From Polyangiaceae bacterium (lineage in GTDB: Bacteria; Myxococcota_A; Polyangia; Polyangiales; Polyangiaceae): 33,939 nt of DNA. Positions 17,405 through 25,095 of this stretch are shown here, piece by piece. The stretch's first letter is position 1, and each line of letters opens with the position of its first letter. The position numbers and the translations under genes are program-made. The notes beneath the pieces were generated by a model. The model was not told where the DNA came from. It worked only from the letters and a program-made list of their open reading frames with translations, and searched no databases. The stretch spans positions 1-33,939 of the forward strand of contig JAFGBI010000370.1 in NCBI GenBank assembly GCA_016933275.1. Reading direction: 5' to 3'.

Positions 17405-18055
17405 GTGACGGAGGCCGACGGATCGCCTACGCTGGATGCGGTGGCGACGCTCGAGACGGACGAGGACCTGTTCGAGCAGTGGCGACGAGGTGCCGCCGCC
17501 GCGGGTGACGAGCTCCTCGCCCGCCATCGCGCCGAGCTCGAGGGATTCTTCGGGAAGCGGAGTCGCGGGGAGATGGAGGATCTCGTACAGGAGACGTTCC
17601 TCCAGTGCCTGCGCAGCCGAGAGGGATTTCGCGGCGAAGCGAGGTTTCGTAGCTTCCTCTTCGGCGTGGCGCACAACGTACTCCGAATGCACTATCGCCG
17701 CCACCCGGTCGGAGAGGCGCCCGTGTCCCCGGACGCCGTGGATGAGGACGAGCCCTCTCCGGCCTCGATGCTGGCCAGCGAAACCGAGCGCGCGCTGCTC
17801 CTGAAAGCCCTACGGCGACTGCCGTTGGATGCGCAGATCCTCGTCGAGCTGCGGTATTCGAGAGGGCTAGATTCGACGCGCATCGCCGAGATCCTAGGGG
17901 TACCGGCGCCGACCGTGCGCACCCGCCTGATGCGCGCCCGCGAGCTCATCCGGGAGGGTATCGAACAGCTCGGCGCCGACCGGGACCTCGCGCGCTCCAC
18001 CCTGGCGGGGTTCGATACTTGGGCCGAGCGAGTGGATCGCATGCGCGGTGGATGA
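17405..18055 (+). CDS. ECF-type RNA polymerase sigma-70 factor
   Basis: The 216-residue protein starts at a GTG 10 nt after the preceding lipoprotein gene; no clear ribosome binding site is seen, which fits translation coupled to that gene. Region 2 is at about 25-100 (EMEDLVQETFLQCLRS, FRSFLFGVAHNVLRMHYRR). Region 4 is at about 125-190 (ALRRLPLDAQILVELRYSRGLDSTRIAEILGVPAPTVRTRL). There is no region 1.2 or 3, as expected for ECF sigma factors. No anti-sigma gene adjoins it, so control may come through the lipoproteins, the divergent kinase or an unlinked protein. A kinase-controlled ECF is known in other systems; here it is only inferred from gene order. Confidence 0.9.
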   Translation: MTEADGSPTLDAVATLETDEDLFEQWRRGAAAAGDELLARHRAELEGFFGKRSRGEMEDLVQETFLQCLRSREGFRGEARFRSFLFGVAHNVLRMHYRRHPVGEAPVSPDAVDEDEPSPASMLASETERALLLKALRRLPLDAQILVELRYSRGLDSTRIAEILGVPAPTVRTRLMRARELIREGIEQLGADRDLARSTLAGFDTWAERVDRMRGG

Positions 18056-18154
18056 TGCCGTTCCGTGCTACCCACGCCAACGTCGCTCATCCGACGCGCC
18101 TGGGGGAGCGGCGGTCCCCTGCGCACCTGCCGAAATCCCCGACTTCGATCGGCC

Positions 18155-18170
18155 GTCCCCCGCTGGGGAC
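18155..18170. terminator. Short GC hairpin between convergent genes
   Basis: The arms GTCCCC and GGGGAC pair around CGCT between the sigma factor stop (18055) and the stop of the zinc-ribbon gene (18178). Its location suits a bidirectional terminator, but the stem is only 6 bp and there is no T-run. Confidence 0.25.
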
Positions 18171-18177
18171 ACACAAG

Positions 18178-18954
18178 CTAGCTCGTCGCGCGATCGCCAG
18201 GGATCCACGCGAAACCTACGACCCGGGGCCATGGCACGGCGCCAGCATCACGCACGGCGAGGTCGATGTGCCCGCAGTCCCGACACACCCAGGCCATCAA
18301 GTGTCCGACACCCTCGGTGTACCAGGAGACAGTGGCTTGCGCGATAGTCGCGGTCTGGTCACCGGCGTGCCGCAAGCAGCCGACCTGCGCACCGCCGCAG
18401 CGACGACACCGACGGCCGTCGCCGACCCATGAGAACCACAAGAGATCGCCCCAGGGCAGCTCCCCCGGATCGCGCAAGGACAGCGACATTAGTCCGCAAC
18501 CGACGCGAATGCGCGCAATCACCAGGCCGACCTCACCCGGCGCCAGCCACTGGTGTGGAGCAGCCGTACGCCCGATGCACAACGGCCTGGGGCCCGGGAA
18601 CACCTGGCGCAGGCGGATCTCGTAGCCGCCGTCACAGCGCGGGCACGGTCGGCTGGCTGCCGCCACCCCGTCGCAGGTCTCCGCGTTCGGCCAGGGCGCG
18701 GTGGGAGCGGCCGCATCACGGATGATGATCGACGCATACCCGCACGCCGTGCAGATCTGCAGATCAGGGCGCCCAATGAATCGACCCGATGGCTTGCCTA
18801 GTCCGTCCCACCAGCCCCGGTAGCGTACCTTGACGTAGGCGACGTACCAGGGTCCCTGGTCCTCGTCACCCTTGACCTGGAAGAGCTCGTCGATGTCGCT
18901 CAGCATCCCGACCGCGCGCTCGGCGCAGGCGAAGCATCGCCCAGGGGTCCACAT
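18178..18954 (-). CDS. Multi-zinc-ribbon protein, function unknown
   Basis: I start this at the ATG at 18954 (MWTPGRCFAC), because the frame further upstream looks non-coding. The protein has 258 residues and five CxxC knuckles: C7/C10, C68/C71, C104/C107, C183/C186 and C224/C227. Three segments repeat a pattern CG-x(6)-RD-x(4,6)-PW: residues 68-88 (CTACGYASIIIRD), 150-168 (GCGLMSLSLRD) and 224-242 (CRDCGHIDLAVRD). In the middle copy the first Cys position is Arg150. It has no signal peptide, so it is cytoplasmic. Such knuckles usually bind zinc and contact nucleic acid or protein; the partner is unknown. It is convergent with the sigma operon. Confidence 0.7.
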   Translation of the reverse strand: MWTPGRCFACAERAVGMLSDIDELFQVKGDEDQGPWYVAYVKVRYRGWWDGLGKPSGRFIGRPDLQICTACGYASIIIRDAAAPTAPWPNAETCDGVAAASRPCPRCDGGYEIRLRQVFPGPRPLCIGRTAAPHQWLAPGEVGLVIARIRVGCGLMSLSLRDPGELPWGDLLWFSWVGDGRRCRRCGGAQVGCLRHAGDQTATIAQATVSWYTEGVGHLMAWVCRDCGHIDLAVRDAGAVPWPRVVGFAWIPGDRATS

Positions 18955-19172
18955 CGATGGCAAGGTTACGCGCCTTCGGGTGCGTCTTGTAGTCGCGGCG
19001 CGCTCGAACGCAGCGACCGTCCCGCGACGGCCGGTGTGAGCCACACCGCGGCCAGCGGTCGCACCGAACGCACAGACGCTTGGCAGACGTGATCCAGTGA
19101 CGGTCCCCGTTTGCCGTGTCATGCGGACAGGCTTGCGGATGGGACCGTTCTCCCTAAGAATGAACGCCGCCG
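18955..19172 (-). other. Out-of-frame zinc-knuckle-like stretch upstream of the zinc-ribbon gene
   Basis: In a minus-strand frame different from that of the zinc-ribbon gene, this stretch reads RLCVRCDRWPRCGSHR and then RRDYKTHPKARNLAIDVDP, running into the start of that gene. It looks more like protein than a random reading does, but it has no start codon after its upstream TAG (about 19150). It may be a decayed gene or the 5' part of a gene split by a frameshift. Confidence 0.3.
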
Positions 19173-20471
19173 ATGGTCCTGCGCTCAGAACCGACACTCC
19201 GCCGAGAATCGCCAGCCGTCTTGATAGCGGCGGCGCTCGCTGCCGCTGCCGCGGCCTGCAGCAACTCGGGGCCGTTGCCCCACTCCACCCCGAGCGGAGG
19301 GGCCACCTCGGAGGGCACCAGCGCCGGCCCGTCCGGCGCGACCGGCGGCGATGCGCCAAGCGGGGGCACGGTCCCGAGCGGAGGGACCACTCCCGTGGGC
19401 GGACAGGACTCGGGCGGCAACGTCGGCGTGGGTGGTGAGGCGGTCGGGGGCATGGGCCCCGGTGGTGGCACACCAACCAGTGGCGGTACGATGGGCTCCG
19501 GCGGTTTCGTCGAGACGGGAGGTACGGGCGGCCTCGTCGATACCGGCGGTGCCGGGGGCGGTGGTCCAACCGGGGGCACCGGGGGTAACGCGGGCGGAAC
19601 GGGCGGCGCGGCAGGAGCACAGGAGAGCGGCAGCAACGGGGGCGCAACCGCTGCCGGCGCGACCGCAGGCGGCGCGGCAGGTGCCGAAGCCACCGCGGGC
19701 TCACCAAACGGTGGCACCGGGGGTGAGCCGGTGCCCGTCTGCCCGGCACCAGCGTGCGGGAATACCACGCAAGAGAACCGCGTCTGCAACCACGGGGACG
19801 AGATCCACCTCGGCAAGTACCGAATCCTGAACAACCTGTGGGGAGGACAAGACGCGAGCCCCCCGGAGGGTCAGTGTAGTCATAGTTTCTGCAGCGGCTC
19901 TGCCATCGCGTGGGGCACCGAGTTCACGTGGACCTCCGGGGATCCGATCAGCGTCAAGGCGTTCGCGGCCGCCATCTTGGGCTGGCATTGGAGCGGCATC
20001 GATCCAAGCTCGGGGTTGCCGGTCGAGCTCTCCGCGCAACACGACATCCCCTGCAGTTGGAGCTTCAAGGTCGACATCGATCCCGAAGGCTCGCTGAACG
20101 TCGCCTACGACCTCTGGGTGCACACGACCGGAAACGCCGACTCGGTCACCACTCCCTCCGACGAGGTCATGGTCTGGGAGTATGCCTACCAGAAGGACGA
20201 CCCTATCGGCACCTTCGTGGCGACCACGACGGTCGGCGGCGTCGACTGGGATCTGTACGAGGGGAGCAACGGCGGCAACCAGGTCCACTCCTTCCTCCGG
20301 AAGAACTACACGACCTGCGACGACGTGAACCTCCGCGATTTTCTGGACGACCTGGTGGTGCGCGGCTCCCTCGACGAGTCGCAGTACCTCATCAGCATCG
20401 AGGCCGGTCCCGAGGTCGTCATGGGGACCGGCAGCGTGAACACCGAGTACTTCTCCTGCAACGTGGAGTAG
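19173..20471 (+). CDS. GH12-family endoglucanase-like lipoprotein
   Basis: The 432-residue protein starts at the ATG at 19173. The signal peptide ends AAAAAC (Cys29). A Gly/Thr/Ser-rich linker runs to about residue 188, followed by a glycoside hydrolase family 12 domain of usual size (about 230 residues). Recognisable GH12 features are NNLWGG (220-225), WHWSG, YDLWVHT, and DEVMVWEY with Glu331 at the nucleophile position. Near the end AGPEVVMGTG has Glu414 at the acid/base position, where most members read GTEP. GH12 enzymes cleave beta-1,4-glucan or xyloglucan with retention of configuration. Here the enzyme is probably tethered to the outer membrane. It stands alone between convergent and divergent neighbours. 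Confidence 0.85.
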   Translation: MVLRSEPTLRRESPAVLIAAALAAAAAACSNSGPLPHSTPSGGATSEGTSAGPSGATGGDAPSGGTVPSGGTTPVGGQDSGGNVGVGGEAVGGMGPGGGTPTSGGTMGSGGFVETGGTGGLVDTGGAGGGGPTGGTGGNAGGTGGAAGAQESGSNGGATAAGATAGGAAGAEATAGSPNGGTGGEPVPVCPAPACGNTTQENRVCNHGDEIHLGKYRILNNLWGGQDASPPEGQCSHSFCSGSAIAWGTEFTWTSGDPISVKAFAAAILGWHWSGIDPSSGLPVELSAQHDIPCSWSFKVDIDPEGSLNVAYDLWVHTTGNADSVTTPSDEVMVWEYAYQKDDPIGTFVATTTVGGVDWDLYEGSNGGNQVHSFLRKNYTTCDDVNLRDFLDDLVVRGSLDESQYLISIEAGPEVVMGTGSVNTEYFSCNVE

Positions 20472-20673
20472 CTCGGCAACCACCCATCGGCAGGGCGAGG
20501 CACCGCAGCTCGGCTTCTACCCCTCCCGTCCGGCCGCGCCACTCGGGACGGAGGAATCCGGTTCTCCGCGCGGGTAGCCGGCGATGGGCGGCCGAGGGAG
20601 CGGCAACCCAGCATGGGCGAGGTCCAGGTGCCAGGTCATGTCGGCGTCCCCGCCGGAGGCGCCGAGCACCGCA

Positions 20674-20991
20674 TCAGCCGCTGTCGGGGTCGTCGGGCCA
20701 GTTCAGGGTGTTGACCAGAACCTCCAACAGAGCCTCAAGCTCGGCAACCGTCATCTCCGCCAGCGTGGCGACCCGATCCGACCCCACCTCGATCGCGGCC
20801 GCTCGACAGAGGATCCGTATCGCTGAACGAATGCCCTCGGCCCGTCCTTCCTCGCGCGCCCGGCGGCGCCCGTTGCCAAGATCCATCTCGTAGAGCAGCG
20901 CTTCTCGCCGGCGCATCACCTCCCGCGAGGGAGGGAACTGGCTTGGTCGTTCGAGGGATTCCGTCGGCTCGCCGATCTCGGGGTTGCTCAT
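20674..20991 (-). CDS. Small protein resembling the C-terminal tail of Rpn/YhgA-type nucleases
   Basis: The 105-residue protein starts at the ATG at 20991. The middle is helical and charged (MRRREALLYEMDLGNGRRRAREEGRAEG), like the Arg/Glu/Gly-rich tails that follow the PD-(D/E)XK domain in Rpn (recombination-promoting nuclease) proteins. The rest is a short helical region (LAEMTVAELEALLEVLV). The catalytic domain is absent and I see no trace of it upstream. It could be a remnant or a stand-alone small protein of the type common in Polyangiales. Confidence 0.5.
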   Translation of the reverse strand: MSNPEIGEPTESLERPSQFPPSREVMRRREALLYEMDLGNGRRRAREEGRAEGIRSAIRILCRAAAIEVGSDRVATLAEMTVAELEALLEVLVNTLNWPDDPDSG

Positions 20992-21314
20992 GGCCCGCAG
21001 CTGCCCTTCCTTGGGGTTTCCACCTGGTGGTCTGCAAGGAACGCGCGGACCCTATGCCCGCTCACGTCTCCAACCTACCAATCTGACGCGATGGGGAGCT
21101 CACGGCAAGCGGCAAGGCTTGCCAGGGAGGGGGATTCCGCCATGGCCAGTCTTGATCGGCGCCGGCGATCCGTGGTGGTCCGGCGCGCCGATGTGCGATC
21201 GCGGTGCGGTCCGAGGAGCTCGGCCTCTCGTCTCGGGGACCCCTGCCCAGGAAGCGGCGCGGAGGCTCGTCGTGAACCTGTCCACAGTCCCAGCATAGTC
21301 AGGACAAGGGGAGC
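20992..21314. other. Intergenic, no recognisable gene
   Basis: These 323 bp between two minus-strand genes contain short open frames on both strands, none with a family signature. No terminator or repeat was recognised. Confidence 0.4.
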
Positions 21315-22235
21315 TCAGTTGGGGAATTCGAAGCCTGCGTAGAGCCCGGGACCGGCATCCACGTGGACGCAGAAGCCGCCAGCGCGGGACGGAAGGTCGA
21401 AGTAGTGACCGACGCCGTCGCACTGCCAGCTCACGCCGTTGAGCTTCAGCGTTCGAGACGCATCGAGCTGCCAGCAGACCAGACTCGGGTCCTTTGGTGA
21501 TGGGTCGTATCCCCGGACCTCGTCGCAGATCGCGCCCTCGCCGATGTTACTCTGCTTGTACCCTTCGCCCGGCTCTAGGTTGACCGGAGACGTCGGTTGG
21601 CACAGCCCATCGCAAGGAGACGCGACGCAAAGACCCTCGATGCACTCGGCTCCAGTTGGGCACACCGTCCAGCAGTCGCCGCAATGTCGGGGATCGTTCT
21701 CGACGTTCCCACACCCGCCCGACTCGGCACCACCCTTTCCGGCCGATGAGCCAGCTACCCCACCGGGCCACACGCCGCCATGCCCGCTCATGCCGCCGCT
21801 CACGTCCGTGCCAGCCGAGCCGGCACGGCCTGAATCACCTCCAACTCTCCCGCCTGCGCCACCCTGGCCTGCCTCACCGCCGGGCCATTCCCCGGCCATG
21901 CCGCCACCACCATTGGCCTCGCCTCCGTCACCTCCCTCGCCTCCGTCACCTCCCTCGCCTCCCTCACCTCCACTGGCCATCCCCCCGGAATATTCCGTAG
22001 GGTCACCAGCTGCTCCAGCTTGCCCAGCGTTCCCAATGCCGGGGGGAACACCGGCATGACCACCTGACGTTCCGCCGCCGGCGGACCGGCCCGCTTCTCC
22101 GCCCACGGGCGCGTCACGGTCGTCGCCGACATAATCATCGAGAGGGATGAGAAGAGAGCAGCCGACCGCCATCATCGCCCACAGGGGCAACGGCCAGGTC
22201 CTTCCACCAAGGCGCCAATTCCGGTTGCGAGTCAT
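21315..22235 (-). CDS. Gly-rich lipoprotein with Cys-rich module
   Basis: With the ATG at 22235 the product has 306 residues, with the n-region MTRNRNWRLGGR and lipobox AVGC (Cys26). A GTG at 22256 is an alternative start. A long Gly-rich linker (about 40-175) contains runs such as GGEGGDGGEGGDGG. Then comes a module found in many myxobacterial lipoproteins: CGNVENDPRHCGDCWTVC, followed by TGAECIEGLCV. The last 100 residues (NIGEGAICDEVRGY ... WQCDGVGHYFDLP ... GPGLYAGFEFPN) hold more cysteines and match no family I know. It is divergent from the second kinase and probably a surface protein of unknown function. Confidence 0.75.
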   Translation of the reverse strand: MTRNRNWRLGGRTWPLPLWAMMAVGCSLLIPLDDYVGDDRDAPVGGEAGRSAGGGTSGGHAGVPPGIGNAGQAGAAGDPTEYSGGMASGGEGGEGGDGGEGGDGGEANGGGGMAGEWPGGEAGQGGAGGRVGGDSGRAGSAGTDVSGGMSGHGGVWPGGVAGSSAGKGGAESGGCGNVENDPRHCGDCWTVCPTGAECIEGLCVASPCDGLCQPTSPVNLEPGEGYKQSNIGEGAICDEVRGYDPSPKDPSLVCWQLDASRTLKLNGVSWQCDGVGHYFDLPSRAGGFCVHVDAGPGLYAGFEFPN

Positions 22236-22394
22236 GGTCCAGACGCGAAGCTTCACGGCACCCTGGCCGCCCTGCCAATCTTCCCCGATCCTACGCCGAT
22301 TGCGAGTCCAGCCGACCGTCAATGTCCGATATGGCGGCTTTTTTGTGGGCGGGACGGCTTTTCGGGGGACGTATCGGAATGTGGCTCACGTAAC
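22236..22394. promoter_or_regulatory. Divergent intergenic region upstream of the second kinase
   Basis: These 159 bp separate the starts of the Gly-rich lipoprotein (leftward) and the second kinase (rightward), so both promoters should lie here. A T-run occurs at about 22337-22342. No specific promoter element can be assigned by eye. Confidence 0.4.
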
Positions 22395-23891
22395 ATGAAC
22401 GGGGTGACCGCCAATTCCGTCATGAGCCCGAAGCTCGTCGGACGTTACGCGCTGTTCGAAGAGATCGCGTGCGGCGGGATGGCTGCGGTTCATGTCGGGC
22501 GCCTCGTTGGACCGGTAGGGTTCTCGCGCACGGTGGCGATCAAGCGCCTGCACCCCCAGTACGCGAAGGATCCGGAGTTCGTAACGATGTTCCTCGACGA
22601 GGCGCGGCTCGCCGCCCGAGTCCGCCACCCGAACGTCGTTCCCACGCTCGATGTGGTGGCGGAGCAAGGGGAGATCTTCCTTGTCATGGAATACGTGCAG
22701 GGGGAGTCTTTCGCGAAGCTCCTCCGGCTGGCAAAGAGCGGAGGTACCCGGGCGCCCCGGGCGATCGTCTGCGCGGTGCTCGCGTCGGTCTTGCACGGCC
22801 TGCACGCGGCGCACGAGGCGACGAGCGAACGCGGCGAGCCGCTCGGCATCGTGCATCGTGACGTCTCGCCACAGAACATCCTGGTGGGGGTCGACGGTAT
22901 CGCCCGAGTCCTCGACTTCGGCATCGCCAAGGCTGCCGGTCGAGCACAGATCACGCGCGAGGGCCAGATCCGCGGGAAGATGGCGTACATCGCCCCCGAG
23001 CAGTTTCGCAACAGCCCGGCCGATCGCAAAGCGGACATCTACGCAGCGGCCGTGGTCCTCTGGGAAGCGCTCACCGGCGAGCGGCTGTTCCTTGGCGACT
23101 GCGAATCGGCGACGGTGGCCAAAGTCCTGACCGGCGAGGTCGCCCCGCCGAGCTCCATCGTTCCTGAAACCCCGCCGGAGCTCGACGCGGTGGTGATGCG
23201 CGGCCTCGACCGCGATCGAATCGTGCGCTTCGACACGGCGCGGGAGATGGCGCGCGCCCTGGAAACGTGCGGACCGTTGGCGACGGCCACCCAGCTCGGC
23301 GAATGGGTCGAGGCCACGGCGGGGACCGAGCTCGCCCATCGAGCCCGCATCATCTCCGAGGTCGAGCAGATCGAAGCCCATCGAGCCGTTGAACACTCGG
23401 TCCTACCCTGGCGCTTCCTTCCCTCCTCCGACGAACCAACGGCGGTCGACCTGGGGACGTTGGCCGGGGATCCCCGCGAGGGGCTGGCCACCCGGAACCT
23501 CCAGTCCGACTGGCGCTGGCGGGTCACCCTGGTGGTGGTGATGGGCCTGCTCGCTGGCACCGCCGGCTTCTGGCTGGCGCTTGCCGCAAAGCAGGAGCAT
23601 CGGACCGCGGAGGAGAGGTCACTGGCGGCCTCGCCCGTCTACGCCGCCGAGGGCAAGCCACCTCCGCCCGAACGCGCAACGCCAGCGGCGCTCGCCTCGG
23701 CGTCCCCGCCAGCCCCGAGCGGGCTTGGCACGCCCACCCAAGCTCCCACCCCGAGTGCAGAACCAACTTCTCAGCCAAAACTCGCCCCGATACCACGCAT
23801 CGCGCCGAAGCCGCCGGAGAAAACGAACTGCGAGCCACCGTATACAATAGACGAGGTTGGCCACCGCCATTATAAGCTAGAATGCCTGTAA
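22395..23891 (+). CDS. Transmembrane Ser/Thr protein kinase with extracytoplasmic Cys-motif tail
   Basis: The 498-residue protein starts at the ATG at 22395; an ATG at 22422 (MSPKLVGRYAL) would also fit. Kinase motifs are a Gly loop IACGGMAAV (24-32), Lys50 in AIKRL, Glu69, HRDVSPQN (154-161), DFG (174-176) and APEQ. HRDVSPQN and the GGMA loop are the form common in myxobacterial kinases, in which Lys of HRDLKPEN is replaced. All catalytic residues are present. One membrane helix (VTLVVVMGLLAGTAGFWLALAA) lies near residue 385. An Ala/Pro-rich outer segment ends in NCEPPYTIDEVG...KLECL, the motif shared with the kinase at 12382. The partner gene starts 13 nt downstream. Confidence 0.9.
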   Translation: MNGVTANSVMSPKLVGRYALFEEIACGGMAAVHVGRLVGPVGFSRTVAIKRLHPQYAKDPEFVTMFLDEARLAARVRHPNVVPTLDVVAEQGEIFLVMEYVQGESFAKLLRLAKSGGTRAPRAIVCAVLASVLHGLHAAHEATSERGEPLGIVHRDVSPQNILVGVDGIARVLDFGIAKAAGRAQITREGQIRGKMAYIAPEQFRNSPADRKADIYAAAVVLWEALTGERLFLGDCESATVAKVLTGEVAPPSSIVPETPPELDAVVMRGLDRDRIVRFDTAREMARALETCGPLATATQLGEWVEATAGTELAHRARIISEVEQIEAHRAVEHSVLPWRFLPSSDEPTAVDLGTLAGDPREGLATRNLQSDWRWRVTLVVVMGLLAGTAGFWLALAAKQEHRTAEERSLAASPVYAAEGKPPPPERATPAALASASPPAPSGLGTPTQAPTPSAEPTSQPKLAPIPRIAPKPPEKTNCEPPYTIDEVGHRHYKLECL

Positions 23892-23904
23892 GACGAGCGG
23901 CAGC

Positions 23905-24840
23905 GTGCTGAGGTCTGACGTCGCATTCTCACTTCTTCTGACTCTCGTCGGTACGGGCAGGGTCGCTCGTGCAGAGGAAGCGGTGGTCCACGCCGAGGAC
24001 GCCGGCACCGTGCCCGCCTCCGCGCTCGCCGCTCCGTCGCCAACGGCGGGCGCCGTGGCACCGGCCCCGCGCAACGACGAGACGGTAGCGGCCTGCGTGA
24101 ACGCCGCCGAGACCGCGCAGAGAGAGCAGTCAGCGCATCGTCTGCGCTCGGCCCGCAGCTTGTTGCTTGCTTGCGCTCAGACCACCTGCCCCGCGATCGT
24201 GCGCAACGACTGCGCGACCTGGCTTTCGGAGGTGGATCGGTTGATGCCTTCGGTGGTGGTCCAGGCCCGCGACGCCAACGGCAACGAGCTCCTGGACGTG
24301 CGCGTCATCGTTGACGGTGAGCTCGTCACGAGTCACCTGGATGGTCTGGCCGTCGACGTCGACCCGGGCCGCCAGTTGTTTCGATTCGAGGCCGCGGGCA
24401 CGCTGCCGCTGGAGCAGCAGATCCTGATCCGCGAAGGGGAGAAGGGTCGCTCCCTCGTGGTCTCCCTGGCCCCCGCGCCACCTCTCCCCCCGCCACCTCG
24501 CGAGCCCGCTCGGCGCGCGCCGCCCCTCACCCATGTCTTCGGCGGCCTCGCCATCGCGGGCACGGCGGGCCTCACGTACTTCGGCCTCAGAGGCAGGGCG
24601 GATGCGGCGAACCTGTGGGACGATTGCGGGAAGACCAAGAGCTGCAGCCGCAGCGAGGTGGCCCCGGTACGCAGGGAGTTGGCGGCGGCCGACGTGTCGT
24701 TGGGTGTTGGTCTGCTTTCGCTCGGCGCAGCCATCTTCTTCTACCTGAGGGATCAGCCGTCACGGTCGCACCAAGGGGTGAAGCCAGACCTCCTGCTCGC
24801 GCCAGGCGCAGCTCGATTCGGTGTGCAAGCAGCGTTCTGA
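23905..24840 (+). CDS. Exported PEGA-like partner of the second kinase
   Basis: The 311-residue protein starts at a GTG 13 nt after the kinase stop, so the two are co-transcribed. The signal peptide ends ARA at about residue 23. A Cys-bearing helical region follows (LRSARSLLLACAQTTCPAIVRNDCATWLSEV), aligned in order and spacing with the protein at 11423. Next is a PEGA-like domain (VRVIVDGELVTSHLDGLAVDVDPGRQLFRFEA), a Pro-rich linker, and two hydrophobic segments around CGKTKSCSRSE. It ends FGVQAAF. It is probably anchored in or across an envelope membrane and works with the kinase; its binding target is unknown. Confidence 0.8.
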   Translation: MLRSDVAFSLLLTLVGTGRVARAEEAVVHAEDAGTVPASALAAPSPTAGAVAPAPRNDETVAACVNAAETAQREQSAHRLRSARSLLLACAQTTCPAIVRNDCATWLSEVDRLMPSVVVQARDANGNELLDVRVIVDGELVTSHLDGLAVDVDPGRQLFRFEAAGTLPLEQQILIREGEKGRSLVVSLAPAPPLPPPPREPARRAPPLTHVFGGLAIAGTAGLTYFGLRGRADAANLWDDCGKTKSCSRSEVAPVRRELAAADVSLGVGLLSLGAAIFFYLRDQPSRSHQGVKPDLLLAPGAARFGVQAAF

Positions 24841-25095
24841 CTGCAGGAGTACGACGTGCGCCATCACCCCCGCGAACACGGGGCCGGCGCCCTCCCCATC
24901 GAGCGCGATCCAGAAGCACAGCGCGAACATCGCGGGCTGCACGGTAAGGGTCAGCGAGAACAGCCACCGCTGAGCCTCGACGGGGTCCGGAGCTCGGATG
25001 GAAGCTCGTTCGTCATCGGTTCGTCTCTGCAGCGTACCGGACCGCCAAGCCGCTCTGGCCCGTGCCGGGATCGCTGCCCGACCAGATCGTCTCCC
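24760..25095 (-). other. Open frame with hydrophobic segment, possible decayed gene
   Basis: Directly after the beta-helix gene's stop, the same minus-strand frame stays open to 24760 and reads DPVEAQRWLFSLTLTVQP and then FALCFWIALDGEGAGPVF, a membrane-like stretch. There is no ATG; a GTG at 24942 is possible. Its end overlaps the 3' end of the kinase-partner gene. It is either chance or a remnant. Confidence 0.25.
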
